In this document: in pieces, positions 7,393 through 16,598 of the stretch
Layout: every line of letters begins with the position of its first letter
Position numbering within the stretch: position 1 is the stretch's first letter
NCBI GenBank assembly: GCA_010031465.1
Contig: RGZR01000004.1
Location: forward strand, 1 to 32,659
Origin: Flavobacteriia bacterium
Lineage (GTDB): Bacteria; Bacteroidota; Bacteroidia; Flavobacteriales; Flavobacteriaceae
Length of the DNA: 32,659 nt
Direction of reading: 5' to 3'
Position numbers and translations under genes: made by a program
Notes under the pieces: generated by a model
The model's input: the letters and a program-made list of their open reading frames with translations, nothing else
The model's database searches: none
Told to the model about the DNA's origin: nothing

Positions 7393-8360
7393 AAAAAGTA
7401 GGCATTATTGGAGGCTCAGGCTACACAGGAGGAGAACTGATTCGACTGATTACACATCATCCTGCCCTTGAATTGGCATTTGTGTTCAGCACAACCCGAG
7501 CAGGACAACCCATAACGCAAACCCATTTGGACCTTTTGGGTCAGGTTGAGTTGGCCTTTACGGATAATGTACAACTCGATGTTGATGTTGTTTATTTGTG
7601 TTTAGGGCACGGAAAATCAAGTGCTTTTTTGGATGCCCATACCTTTTCTTCTGAAACTGTGATTATTGACTTAGGTAATGATTTTCGATTGCAAAATGAA
7701 GCCACTGCTCACGGTAGGGAATTTGTTTACGGGCTTCCTGAATTACAACGGCATAAAATCGAAAAGGCAACATCTATAGCCAACCCAGGGTGCTTTGCTA
7801 CTACCATTCAGCTGGCTTTACTTCCCTTGGCAGCAGCGCATAGAATTAAAGGCGACCTTCATATTAATGCTACAACAGGAAGCACGGGAGCAGGTGTGGG
7901 ACTGAGTGACACCTCACACTTTAGTTGGCGAAACAATAACCTTTCTTGGTACAAACCCTTTACCCATCAGCATTTGGGCGAAATTAAACAAACGTTGACC
8001 CAATTGGATACTACTCCAAAACTGTATTTTATGCCCCAACGGGGAGCCTTTACACGGGGTATTTTTGCTACTGTTTATACGCCGTTTGACGGATCGCTTG
8101 AGGAAGCAAAAGAAATGTATACTGCCTATTACGCATCACATCCGTTTACGTGGGTTTCTGACCAAGAAATCAGTTTGAAAAATGTGATAAACACCAATTC
8201 GTGTTTTCTCCATTTACATCAGCATGAAGAAATGATTTTAATTACCAGTGCAATTGATAACCTGATTAAAGGGGCCTCAGGGCAAGCCATACAAAATACC
8301 AATATTCTAATGGGTTGGGAAGAAACTCTAGGTCTTGAATTAAAAGCCAACATTTTTTAA
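7389..8360 (+). CDS. argC: N-acetyl-gamma-glutamyl-phosphate reductase
   Basis: ArgC reduces N-acyl-glutamyl phosphate to the semialdehyde with NADPH. The N-terminal IIGGSGYTGGELIRL (residues 6-20) is the nucleotide-binding motif and IANPGCFATTIQLAL (130-144) holds the catalytic Cys135. Length 323 residues, complete. The ATG overlaps the argG stop; nine bases separate it from proC. Confidence 0.95.
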   Translation: MKKVGIIGGSGYTGGELIRLITHHPALELAFVFSTTRAGQPITQTHLDLLGQVELAFTDNVQLDVDVVYLCLGHGKSSAFLDAHTFSSETVIIDLGNDFRLQNEATAHGREFVYGLPELQRHKIEKATSIANPGCFATTIQLALLPLAAAHRIKGDLHINATTGSTGAGVGLSDTSHFSWRNNNLSWYKPFTHQHLGEIKQTLTQLDTTPKLYFMPQRGAFTRGIFATVYTPFDGSLEEAKEMYTAYYASHPFTWVSDQEISLKNVINTNSCFLHLHQHEEMILITSAIDNLIKGASGQAIQNTNILMGWEETLGLELKANIF

Positions 8361-8369
8361 CCTGTTTGT

Positions 8370-9164
8370 ATGAAAATTGCCATAATTGGATCGGGAAATT
8401 TGGGTGTAAGTATTGCCAAAGGATTAATCATCAACAATACCTATACCACACTCTATTTGACCAAACGAAACATTTCCTCCCTTGCATCATTTGGAGAGTA
8501 TAAAAAAGTAACCCTAACCTCAAAAAATAAAGAAGCGGTTCAGAATTCAGACATCTTGATTTTTGCAGTTCAGCCGGGTCAATTTGAAAAAATATTAAAA
8601 GAAATCCAGCCGGAATTAAATGAAAAGCACGTTATTATTTCAACCATCACGGGATTTTTAATTGAACGTATTGAAAAAAGCATAGGCTCCGAAATTCCGA
8701 TTATACGGGCCATGCCCAATACGGCAATTTCTGTAGGAAAATCCATGACCTGTTTGTGTCATAACACTGTTGGAGCAAAAAGACTTCCTATAGCTGAAGC
8801 GATTTTTAATGGGTTGGGAACTACACTTGTTATCAATGAAACTCATATGCGCGCTGCCACAGTGCTTTGTGCCAGTGGTATAGCGTTTTGGATGCGCTTA
8901 ATTCGAGCAACAACCCAAGGGGGAGTACAAATGGGATTTGATGCAGAAATTGCACTTCAAATGTCCATGCATACTGCCATGGGAGCCGCCAGCTTACTTA
9001 TAGAATCAGGAACCCATCCTGAGGAAGAAATTGACCGAGTGACAACTCCCAAAGGATGTACCATTACAGGACTTAATGAAATGGAACATCAAGGACTTAG
9101 TTCCTCATTGATAAAAGGACTTACCGCTTCTTTTGATAAGATTAACGAAATTGCAAAGCAATAG
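8370..9164 (+). CDS. proC: Pyrroline-5-carboxylate reductase
   Basis: ProC normally reduces pyrroline-5-carboxylate to proline. The Rossmann motif GSGNLG is at residues 7-12, and RAMPNTAISVGKSMT is the usual second signature. In the C-terminal family signature the common PGGT is replaced by PKGC in RVTTPKGCTITGLNEMEHQG. I recall this variant from Bacteroidota ProC homologues in arg operons, so it may be a lineage feature rather than a defect. Its place between argC and argD suggests coordinated proline and arginine synthesis, as both draw on glutamate semialdehyde intermediates. Length 264 residues is normal. argD begins at the next base after the stop. Confidence 0.88.
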   Translation: MKIAIIGSGNLGVSIAKGLIINNTYTTLYLTKRNISSLASFGEYKKVTLTSKNKEAVQNSDILIFAVQPGQFEKILKEIQPELNEKHVIISTITGFLIERIEKSIGSEIPIIRAMPNTAISVGKSMTCLCHNTVGAKRLPIAEAIFNGLGTTLVINETHMRAATVLCASGIAFWMRLIRATTQGGVQMGFDAEIALQMSMHTAMGAASLLIESGTHPEEEIDRVTTPKGCTITGLNEMEHQGLSSSLIKGLTASFDKINEIAKQ

Positions 9165-10310
9165 ATGAAACTATTTGATGTTTACCCCCTTTACGAAGTT
9201 ACCCCTGTTCGCGCAAAAGATGTATATGTGTATGACGACCAAGGGGTTGAATACTTAGACCTTTACGGTGGACATGCCGTAATTTCAATTGGTCATGCAC
9301 ATCCGCATTATGTAGCCTCCTTATCTGATCAATTGGATAAAATTGGATTTTATTCCAACGCCATTCAAAATCCACTACAACTGCAGTTGGCTGACGCTAT
9401 AGGCGATCAATCCTGCTTGCATTCCTATGCCTTATTTTTATGCAGTTCAGGTGCAGAAGCTATTGAAAACGCGTTGAAATTGGCCTCCTTTCACACCCAA
9501 CGAAAAAAAGTGTTGGCTTTTCATAAATCCTTTCACGGAAGAACCTCTGCCGCCGTTGCTGTAACTGACAATAAAGCAATTACTGCACCTTTAAATGCAC
9601 AACATGAGGTAGATTTTATTGCCTTTAATGACCTTGAAGCGCTTAAAAAAGCATTGGCCAGCAAAACTTATTGTGCCGTAATCTTCGAAGCCATCCAAGG
9701 GGTCGGTGGTCTTGATCAACCCGATGAAGCTTTTGTACTTGCCCTTGAGGAGCAGTGTAATGCTACGGGCACCTGCCTTATTGCCGACGAAGTACAGGCC
9801 GGTTTTAGTCGAACAGGCACCTTTTTTGCCTATCAACATTACCCTATACAACCGCATATAATTACAATGGCAAAAGGAATGGGGAATGGATTTCCCATTG
9901 GGGGAATACTAGTTCATCCTAACATCGAGGCACAACAGGGAATGCTAGGCACTACCTTTGGTGGAAATCATTTGGCCTGCCGTGCTTCACTTGCAGTACT
10001 CGATATATTACAAAAAGACAGGCTACAAGAACACGCTAAACACATGGAGTCCTATTTTAGGGAAAAGGCGGAACATCTATCCGCAATTAAAAAAGTTAAA
10101 GGGCGGGGATTAATGCTCGGTATTGAATTTGATTTTGAAGTGGGTGCTTTGCGAAAATCTTTAATTTACGATCATTACATCTTTACGGGAGGAAGCAGTC
10201 ATAAAAAGCTCATTCGAATTTTACCGCCTTTAACCGTACAAAAACATCATATTGACTACTTTTTTTCAGCCTTAGAAAAGGCACTAGAACAAAATACACA
10301 AACTGCATGA
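9165..10310 (+). CDS. argD: N-acyl-ornithine aminotransferase
   Basis: A class III PLP-dependent aminotransferase of 381 residues. LCSSGAEAIENALKLA (92-107) binds the PLP phosphate, LIADEVQAGFSRTG (205-218) holds the Asp that contacts the pyridine nitrogen, and ITMAKGMGNGFPIGG carries the Schiff-base Lys237. It converts N-acyl-glutamate semialdehyde to N-acyl-ornithine with glutamate as amino donor. The adjacent argF' and argE support arginine synthesis rather than ornithine breakdown. The stop overlaps argF' by 4 bases. Confidence 0.92.
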   Translation: MKLFDVYPLYEVTPVRAKDVYVYDDQGVEYLDLYGGHAVISIGHAHPHYVASLSDQLDKIGFYSNAIQNPLQLQLADAIGDQSCLHSYALFLCSSGAEAIENALKLASFHTQRKKVLAFHKSFHGRTSAAVAVTDNKAITAPLNAQHEVDFIAFNDLEALKKALASKTYCAVIFEAIQGVGGLDQPDEAFVLALEEQCNATGTCLIADEVQAGFSRTGTFFAYQHYPIQPHIITMAKGMGNGFPIGGILVHPNIEAQQGMLGTTFGGNHLACRASLAVLDILQKDRLQEHAKHMESYFREKAEHLSAIKKVKGRGLMLGIEFDFEVGALRKSLIYDHYIFTGGSSHKKLIRILPPLTVQKHHIDYFFSALEKALEQNTQTA

Positions 10311-11254
10311 AGCATTTTCTCACTTTAGACGATCTCCCCAATTTTCATCAAGCCGTGGCCGAAGCTCGAGCTTTGAAAATCCAGCCTTTTGCTGAAGAAC
10401 ATTTGGGGCGTCATAAAACGTTGGGTATGTTATTTTTTAATCCGAGCTTACGTACACGCCTCAGTACTCAAAAAGCCGCACAACATTTAGGGATTCAAAC
10501 CATGGTAATGAATTTTTCAAATGAAGGGTGGGCTTTGGAATTTGAAAAGGGAACCAAAATGGATGGGTTGCGTTCTGAACATATCAAAGAAGCAGCAGCC
10601 GTGGTATCTCAATACTGTGATATGGTCGCGATTCGTGCCTTTGCATCATTAAGTGATAAGGAGAACGATGAAGCGGAACAAGTCCTTACTCAATTTGCCG
10701 AGTATGCTTCAATTCCCGTGATAAATATGGAAAGTGCTACTGCACATCCTTTACAAGCGTTTGCCGATGCCATTACCATTCAAGAACACTCCACCAAAAA
10801 ACGCCCAAAAATAGTTTTGACCTGGGCACCTCACCCCAAAGCCCTTCCCCATGCTGTGGCTAATTCTTTTACAAGAATGGTTAAAAATATTGAGGCTGAT
10901 TTTGTTATTGCTCAACCTAAAGGTTATGAATTAAATCCTGATATTACCGGAAACACCCCTCTGGTATTTAACCAAGAAGAAGCCTTAGAAGGAGCCGATT
11001 TTGTGTATGCGAAAAATTGGTGCTCTTATTCGGATTATGGTAAAATAGTAAGAACAGATGATGAATGGATGTTAACCACAGAAAAAATGAAGCTTACTGA
11101 TCAAGCAAAATTTATGCACTGTTTACCCATTAGACGAAACATAGTGGTGGCTGATGGTGTATTGGATCACCCAAATTCATTGGTCATTGAACAAGCCAAT
11201 AACCGAACCTTTTCAGCCCAATGGGTATTAAAAAAACTGTTGCAAAATGGATAA
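10307..11254 (+). CDS. argF': N-acyl-L-ornithine carbamoyltransferase (ArgF')
   Basis: The 315-residue protein has the carbamoyl-phosphate loop FFNPSLRTRLST (residues 43-54) in place of the STRTR of ordinary ornithine carbamoyltransferases, and HCLPIRRNIVVADG (271-284) in place of HCLPA. These features define the acetylornithine/succinylornithine carbamoyltransferase group known from Xanthomonas and Bacteroides fragilis. It would carbamoylate N-acyl-ornithine to N-acyl-citrulline, so deacylation comes after this step. Which acyl group is used cannot be decided by eye: the selectivity position reported for this family (Glu in the acetyl, Pro in the succinyl enzyme) falls near LRSEHIKEAA at 88-97, where I see Ser90-Glu91. 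The gene overlaps argD by 4 and argB by 8 bases. Confidence 0.9.
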   Translation: MKHFLTLDDLPNFHQAVAEARALKIQPFAEEHLGRHKTLGMLFFNPSLRTRLSTQKAAQHLGIQTMVMNFSNEGWALEFEKGTKMDGLRSEHIKEAAAVVSQYCDMVAIRAFASLSDKENDEAEQVLTQFAEYASIPVINMESATAHPLQAFADAITIQEHSTKKRPKIVLTWAPHPKALPHAVANSFTRMVKNIEADFVIAQPKGYELNPDITGNTPLVFNQEEALEGADFVYAKNWCSYSDYGKIVRTDDEWMLTTEKMKLTDQAKFMHCLPIRRNIVVADGVLDHPNSLVIEQANNRTFSAQWVLKKLLQNG

Positions 11255-12020
11255 ACTCCGCATTGTTAAAATAGGGGGAAATGTTATTGAGAACCAAACG
11301 GCACTAGAATCGTTCCTTTTGGATTTTTCACTACTAGACGGTCGTACCCTTTTAGTTCACGGAGGCGGAAAAGAAGCCAGCCAGATGGCCACTCAATTGA
11401 ATATTCCCGTTCAGATGATTGACGGCCGTAGGGTAACCGATAGGGCAACCCTTGAACTCATTACCATGGTGTACAGCGGAAAAATAAATAAATCAATTGT
11501 TGCTCAATTGCAAGCTCGGGGTTGCAATGCTTTGGGCTTTACCGGAGCAGATGGCAACGTTATATTAGCTTCTAAACGACCGGAAAAACCAATAGATTTT
11601 GGTTTTGTAGGCGATATCACCCACATTAATACCCCTATGATAAAAATGCTACTTCATGCAGGGATTACCCCCGTCTTTTGTGCAATAACACATGATGGAT
11701 CTGGGCAATTACTCAATACCAATGCAGATACAGTAGCATCGGCATTAGCCCAAGCTTTGGCTTCTGATTTTGAGGTAGAATTGCTTTATTGTTTCGAAAA
11801 AAAGGGTGTCTTGGAACAAGTTGATAATGACGAATCAGTACTCTTAAAAATCAATACACAACGCTACCAGCACCTTCTCAAAGATCAAAAAATACATTCG
11901 GGAATGTTACCCAAACTAAAGAACTGTTTTGATGCCCTTTCAAAAGGCGTTTCAAAAGTTTTTATTGGTAATGCTGAAATGCTCAAAGGCCAACCTCCCT
12001 TTACCCAAATTGAATTGTAA
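11247..12020 (+). CDS. argB: N-acyl-glutamate kinase
   Basis: ArgB phosphorylates the gamma-carboxyl of N-acyl-glutamate. The amino acid kinase fold is marked by RIVKIGGNVI (residues 5-14, Lys8) and the phosphate-binding loop LLVHGGGKEAS (35-45); LLNTNADTVASALAQAL is the nucleotide-binding region near the C-terminal third. At 257 residues it has no N-terminal extension helix of the kind linked with arginine feedback inhibition in hexameric enzymes, which fits the idea that control lies elsewhere, for example at the leader. It starts inside argF' and ends within the argE start codon. Confidence 0.92.
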   Translation: MDKLRIVKIGGNVIENQTALESFLLDFSLLDGRTLLVHGGGKEASQMATQLNIPVQMIDGRRVTDRATLELITMVYSGKINKSIVAQLQARGCNALGFTGADGNVILASKRPEKPIDFGFVGDITHINTPMIKMLLHAGITPVFCAITHDGSGQLLNTNADTVASALAQALASDFEVELLYCFEKKGVLEQVDNDESVLLKINTQRYQHLLKDQKIHSGMLPKLKNCFDALSKGVSKVFIGNAEMLKGQPPFTQIEL

Positions 12021-13066
12021 TGACACAAAATGCAATCACCCTTTTACAAGATCTTATTCGAATAGAATCGTTTTCAGGAAGTGAAGACAAAACCGCCGAT
12101 CGAATTCAAGCCTGGTTTAAGGATTACTCTATTCCGTTTCATCGACAACACAATAACGTTTGGGCCACCAACAAACATTTTGACCCAAAACGGCCCACGC
12201 TCCTATTAAATTCACATCACGATACGGTAAAACCAAACCAAGCCTATACCCGAAATCCCTTTTCACCGGATATTGTGGAGGGAAAATTATATGGATTAGG
12301 AAGTAATGATGCCGGAGGAGCACTGGTCAGTTTACTAAGTGTGTTTACTCATTTCTATGCCCATCCGCATCCGCAATACAACATGGTTATGGCCGCTACG
12401 GGTGAAGAAGAAACGGCGGGAGAAAACAGCTTACGCGGACTCTTGCCCTCACTTCCTCATATTGATGTGGCTTTGGTAGGGGAACCTACTCAAATGGAGT
12501 TGGCTATTGCTGAAAAAGGACTTATTGTTTTTGATCTTACACTAAAAGGCACTGCAAGCCACGCCGCTCACCCCAATGAGGATAATCCTATTTTGAAAAT
12601 AAAATCTGTATTTGAGTCTTTAGAGCGTTTGCACTTTGATAAAGTATCGGATCTGCTTGGGCCCGTTAAGGTTACCCTGACGCAAATTAATGCGGGAAGT
12701 CAACACAATATCGTTCCTTCAGAAGTACAACTCGTATTGGATGTTCGTGTAAACGATTGCTATACCAATGAAGAAATCGAAGCTCTAATTCAAAATGCCC
12801 TTCACTGTGAGGTTAAGGCGCGTTCGCTGCGATTAGGGAGCTCATCCATTGCGGAAAGCCATCCGTTAGTAAAAGCCGGGTTAGCCCTTGGAAAAAAAAC
12901 ATACGGATCCCCAACCTTATCCGATCAAGCGGCCTTATCATGCCCCTCATTAAAAATGGGCCCTGGAGATTCCCCACGTTCACATACTGCCGATGAATTT
13001 ATTTATGTTCGTGAAATAGAAGAAGGAATTGCGTTGTATATTACCCTGTTAACTAAACTATTGTAA
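12020..13066 (+). CDS. argE: N-acyl-citrulline/ornithine deacylase, M20 family
   Basis: An M20 metallopeptidase-type hydrolase of 348 residues. The di-zinc site is visible as LLLNSHHDTV (61-70), GLGSNDAGGA with Asp97, the catalytic Glu pair in ATGEEE (126-131) and VGEPT with Glu155. GTASHAAHPNEDNP belongs to the dimerisation/lid domain. Because ArgF' acts on the acylated substrate, the natural substrate is probably N-acetyl- or N-succinyl-citrulline rather than acyl-ornithine. The gene overlaps argB by one base and precedes argH by one base. Confidence 0.9.
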   Translation: MTQNAITLLQDLIRIESFSGSEDKTADRIQAWFKDYSIPFHRQHNNVWATNKHFDPKRPTLLLNSHHDTVKPNQAYTRNPFSPDIVEGKLYGLGSNDAGGALVSLLSVFTHFYAHPHPQYNMVMAATGEEETAGENSLRGLLPSLPHIDVALVGEPTQMELAIAEKGLIVFDLTLKGTASHAAHPNEDNPILKIKSVFESLERLHFDKVSDLLGPVKVTLTQINAGSQHNIVPSEVQLVLDVRVNDCYTNEEIEALIQNALHCEVKARSLRLGSSSIAESHPLVKAGLALGKKTYGSPTLSDQAALSCPSLKMGPGDSPRSHTADEFIYVREIEEGIALYITLLTKLL

Positions 13067-13067
13067 C

Positions 13068-14351
13068 ATGAAACTTTGGCAAAAAGGAGCGGCTGCACAC
13101 GAAAAGGTAGATGTCTTTACTGTAGGAAAAGACCGCGAGTATGACTTGGTATTAGCCCAATACGACTGTGAAGCTTCTATAGCTCATGCTCAAATGTTAA
13201 GTAAAATAGGTTTGCTTACTCCAAAAGAAGCAGATCAATTGTGTGCGGTACTAAGCGATTTAAAAACACAAGCGATTGAGGGAAACTTTAGCATAGAAAG
13301 AGAATTTGAAGACATGCATTCAAAAATTGAGCATGTGCTTACTGAACAATTAGGTGATTTGGGGAAGAAAATTCATACCGCTCGCTCTAGAAATGACCAA
13401 GTATTGGTTGCTATGCACCTCTACCTCAAACACGAAATAGGAGAATTAAAAAATCAGATTTTCACCCTATTTGATGCTTTATTGGCTTTAGCGAAGAAAC
13501 ACCAATCCGATTTGCTTCCCGGCTATACCCATTTACAGGTGGCTATGCCCTCTTCTGTGGGATTGTGGTTATCGGGCTATGCTGAAAGTTTAATTGATGA
13601 TCTTTACTTCTTAGAAGCGGCTCAAAAAATAGCAGATCAAAATCCACTCGGAAGTGCAGCAGGTTATGGTAGTGCCTTTCCAATTGATCGTGCGTTGACA
13701 ACCAAATTAATGGGGTTTGAATACCTTAAAGTAAATGCTGTTGCCGCACAAATGAGCCGAGGTAAATTAGAAAAAAGTACAGCCATGGCATTGGCGAGTA
13801 TTGGCAGCAGTTTAGCAAAACTTAGTATGGACATTTGTCTTTACATGGGGCAAGATTTTAATTTTATCTCCTTTCCTGACGATTTAACCACGGGGTCAAG
13901 CATTATGCCCCACAAAAAAAATCCTGATGTTTTTGAACTGATTCGAGGCAAGGGCAACCTACTCCAAGGCCTTCCCAACCAATTGGCGATCTTAACTACC
14001 AATTTACCTAGCGGATACCACAGGGAAATGCAATTGACCAAAGGACCCGTTATTGAAGCTATTCAAGAAGTTAAGGCCTGTTTAGACCTGCTGCTGTTTA
14101 GTTTGCCTAAACTTCAAGTGACTCCAAACATTACCGATCAAAAAAAATACGATAGCTTGTTTAGTGTTGATACATTAAATGCAGCCGTTTTGGAAGGAAA
14201 GCCTTTTCGAGATGCCTACAGAGAATTAGGTAAAGCGATAGAAGCGGGTGAGTATACTCCGAACCGAGCTGTTCAACACACTCACATTGGAAGTATCGGC
14301 AACTTGGGACTTGACCTTATTCGAGAAAAAATAAAACCCTTCCGGAATTAG
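13068..14351 (+). CDS. argH: Argininosuccinate lyase
   Basis: ArgH splits argininosuccinate to arginine and fumarate, the last pathway step. The superfamily signature GSSIMPHKKNP is at residues 276-286 and provides the flexible catalytic-serine loop; HTARSRNDQV (103-112) and PGYTHLQVAMP (151-161) are the other two conserved regions. At 427 residues it is slightly short compared with the roughly 460 of many ArgH proteins, but no motif is missing. It ends the operon; no convincing intrinsic terminator follows in 14352-14550. Confidence 0.94.
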   Translation: MKLWQKGAAAHEKVDVFTVGKDREYDLVLAQYDCEASIAHAQMLSKIGLLTPKEADQLCAVLSDLKTQAIEGNFSIEREFEDMHSKIEHVLTEQLGDLGKKIHTARSRNDQVLVAMHLYLKHEIGELKNQIFTLFDALLALAKKHQSDLLPGYTHLQVAMPSSVGLWLSGYAESLIDDLYFLEAAQKIADQNPLGSAAGYGSAFPIDRALTTKLMGFEYLKVNAVAAQMSRGKLEKSTAMALASIGSSLAKLSMDICLYMGQDFNFISFPDDLTTGSSIMPHKKNPDVFELIRGKGNLLQGLPNQLAILTTNLPSGYHREMQLTKGPVIEAIQEVKACLDLLLFSLPKLQVTPNITDQKKYDSLFSVDTLNAAVLEGKPFRDAYRELGKAIEAGEYTPNRAVQHTHIGSIGNLGLDLIREKIKPFRN

Positions 14352-14553
14352 CCGATTTCATTTGATTCCAGTCTTTGGTTTTTAAAAGATTGAAGTTCAA
14401 ATCGTAACGCCTTTTATTTGAATGGAAAATCACGTAATGATTTAGATTATTTTTATCAGTAAAAAAACTTTACGTATTTCTATATTTTTATACCCAAATT
14501 GTAACAATTCTTTTTTTATAGCTCTTAAAAGAGATTATAACCCAAATTAAACC

Positions 14554-15243
14554 ATAAAAAAAAGATATATCATCCTGTGTTTATCCTATTGTTTGTTCCT
14601 ATTTACCGCCTCTGAAAAAGATGTTTTTGAAGGTGTATCTACCTTAGATACTACTACACGAACTATAGCCCCTTTTACCAAAATAAAAGTTGGAAGTGTA
14701 ATTGAGGTCTTTATCGAAAAAAGCGACCAGCAAAGTGTGGTTATTGAAACGAACAGCAACCTAACCGATCAAGTGTTAACAACCGTTAACCAAAATACTT
14801 TAGAAGTTTGATTAAAAAAGGGAAAATATAAAAATATAACCGTTCGGATATACATTAAAGTTCCCCATATAGAAAAACTTGAATTTGAGGACAGCTCCAA
14901 TGGGCTCCTAAATTTTCAAACAGAAACATTAGCCCTTGAACTTTCAGGTTCAGCAGAAGTAACCCTTGAAGGGAGTGCGAATACACTAAACACTGAATTG
15001 AAGAATGCAGGTATTTTGCATGGCTATTTGTTTCCCACATCCGTTGTGAATATAAAATCCGAATACGCTTCTCTTATGGAAATAAACTGTATTGACACCC
15101 TAATTGGAAAAGTTTCTGAAGCCGCAAAAGTGTATTACCGTGGAACACCCACTATTAATTTAAAATTAACAGAAGGGGGGAAGTGTTCTGTCTTCGAATT
15201 AAAAATCACGGTAATCCCAAGGTCCTCGGTAAGCACGATCTAG
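14554..15243 (+). pseudogene. Broken GIN/DUF2807-type exported protein
   Basis: A single frame from 14554 to 15243 reads as an exported protein: a basic start and hydrophobic signal (KKRYIILCLSYCLFLFTA), then a repetitive beta-rich part with IAPFTKIKVGSVIEVFIEK, VRIYIKVPHIEKLEFEDSS and LELSGSAEVTLEGSA. This resembles the right-handed beta-helix auto-adhesin fold (GIN, DUF2807) common in Bacteroidota. Two lesions are visible: the codon where Met is expected (14554) is ATA, and an in-frame TGA at 14809-14811 splits the domain. TGA is a true stop elsewhere here (tilS, argG, argD). The 3' end overlaps the convergent oxidoreductase gene by 45 bases. A palindrome AATTGTAACAATT lies upstream at 14497-14509. 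Confidence 0.7.
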
Positions 15244-16488
15244 CATAAGGTCTGCTCCAGGATCATCTACAAATTGCTCAAGCACAGGATTCCATTCTAA
15301 GGGGCGCTGTAATGCATAGGCAATATTGGCAATATTGCATACAGAAGCTGTTCGGTGACCCACTTCCACATCGCAAATTGGCCGTGTACGGTTTTTTATA
15401 GCCGCCAACCAATCTTCATGATGGTTTTCACTGCTATACACACGTTGGGTATCCGTATCTTTTAAAGGAGAGGTTGCTAAACTTTCATTTGGATACGTTC
15501 GTAAATAACTTCGACTTACTTCCAATCGACCTTCAGAACCGATAAATTGAATTTCATTATTCCCCTCACCCCATTGAGTATGAGTCACACGTATGCCGTT
15601 TGCATAGGTATATACTAAACCGCGTTCCGCATGCTCTGATGGGGGAGTAAAAGTTAATGGTCCGGTATCGTCTTGATCAAGTGCCCACTGAACAATGTCA
15701 AACATATGTGCTCCCCAATCGGTAACCATACCGCCGCCAAAGGGATAATAATCACGCCACATTCCCCAACGTTTATCCTCTAATGGACAGGCCAAATCAA
15801 AATGATAGCCACGGTAAGGAGCGGGTCCTACCCAAGCATTCCAATCAATAGTATCGGGCGTTTCCTGAGTAGGTAAATCACATGATTTATAGGGAGAGCC
15901 TATGGCTACCTTAATTTCTTTTATTTCGCCTATATAGCCATTTCGAATCAGTTCAACCGCATGACGAAACCGTTCCCATGAACGTTGCATACTTCCTGTC
16001 TGGAAAACCCGTTCGTATTTTCGGGAAGCGTCAACCATGGCTCGCCCTTCAGCAACAGTACTTGACAACGGCTTTTCGCAATAGATATCTTTTCCTGCTT
16101 TGGCAGCATCAACTGCCATCTGTGCATGCCAATGGTCAGGTGAGGCAATAACTACAGCGTCTATGTCTTTTCGACTCAGTAAGTCTCGATAAGAAGCGAT
16201 TTCAACAAGGTTGTGATGTGGCTTTTTGTTTTTTTGCAAGGCCTCATGAAAAGTTTCTGTAAAAAAGGCCATTTTAGGACGATCCACATCACTTACTGCT
16301 ACCACGGAAGCACCGTCGTATTTTACAAAATTGGTCATCAGTCCTCTTCCTTGTCTTCCTACACCAATAAAGCCCAATTGGATTTTGTCATTAGGAGCAA
16401 TTCCATTTTTACCCAATACGTGGCTGGGGACTATACTGAAAACGGCAGCTGTAGCAGTCGTTTTATGAATAAAATCTCTTCTTTTCAT
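15199..16488 (-). CDS. Gfo/Idh/MocA family oxidoreductase with Tat-like signal
   Basis: The 429-residue protein begins MKRRDFIHKTTATAAVFSIV, a twin-arginine type signal typical of the Bacteroidota exported branch of this family. GFIGVGRQGRG (39-49) is the NAD(P)-binding Rossmann motif and IYCEKPLSS (residues 135-143) contains the EKP signature. ASPDHWHAQMAVDAAKAGK and the C-terminal WGEGNNEIQFIGSEGRLEV segment are also typical. Such enzymes oxidise or epimerise sugars or inositol; the substrate is not evident. It lies alone on the minus strand between a broken gene and the Kazal-domain gene, so context does not help. Confidence 0.85.
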   Translation of the reverse strand: MKRRDFIHKTTATAAVFSIVPSHVLGKNGIAPNDKIQLGFIGVGRQGRGLMTNFVKYDGASVVAVSDVDRPKMAFFTETFHEALQKNKKPHHNLVEIASYRDLLSRKDIDAVVIASPDHWHAQMAVDAAKAGKDIYCEKPLSSTVAEGRAMVDASRKYERVFQTGSMQRSWERFRHAVELIRNGYIGEIKEIKVAIGSPYKSCDLPTQETPDTIDWNAWVGPAPYRGYHFDLACPLEDKRWGMWRDYYPFGGGMVTDWGAHMFDIVQWALDQDDTGPLTFTPPSEHAERGLVYTYANGIRVTHTQWGEGNNEIQFIGSEGRLEVSRSYLRTYPNESLATSPLKDTDTQRVYSSENHHEDWLAAIKNRTRPICDVEVGHRTASVCNIANIAYALQRPLEWNPVLEQFVDDPGADLMLDRAYRGPWDYRDF

Positions 16489-16552
16489 CTGGTTTCTGTT
16501 TTTCTTTGATTTTTAAAAGTAAAGAAAAATAGCGTTAAAAAAACCAATTCTT

Positions 16553-16560
16553 TATTTTTG
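16553..16560 (+). promoter_or_regulatory. Putative -7 box (TATTTTTG)
   Basis: TATTTTTG matches TAnnTTTG perfectly and lies 39 bases upstream of the ATG of the Kazal-domain gene at 16599. The -33 part is weak (GTTA around 16534). Confidence 0.4.
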
Positions 16561-16598
16561 ATTGTAAAATTAAAACTACCCTATCACAGGTAATCCCC

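Noticed and set aside
14352-14550. Intrinsic terminator or small gene after argH
   Set aside because: The visible stems (for example around 14375-14395) have mismatches and no T-run, and no frame shows coding character; the AATTGTAACAATT palindrome precedes a T-run but its stem is only five pairs.
14809-14811. In-frame TGA read as a sense codon (recoding or alternative genetic code)
   Set aside because: TGA terminates tilS, argG and argD in this window at the expected family lengths, and no selenocysteine-type context is evident, so a nonsense mutation is simpler.
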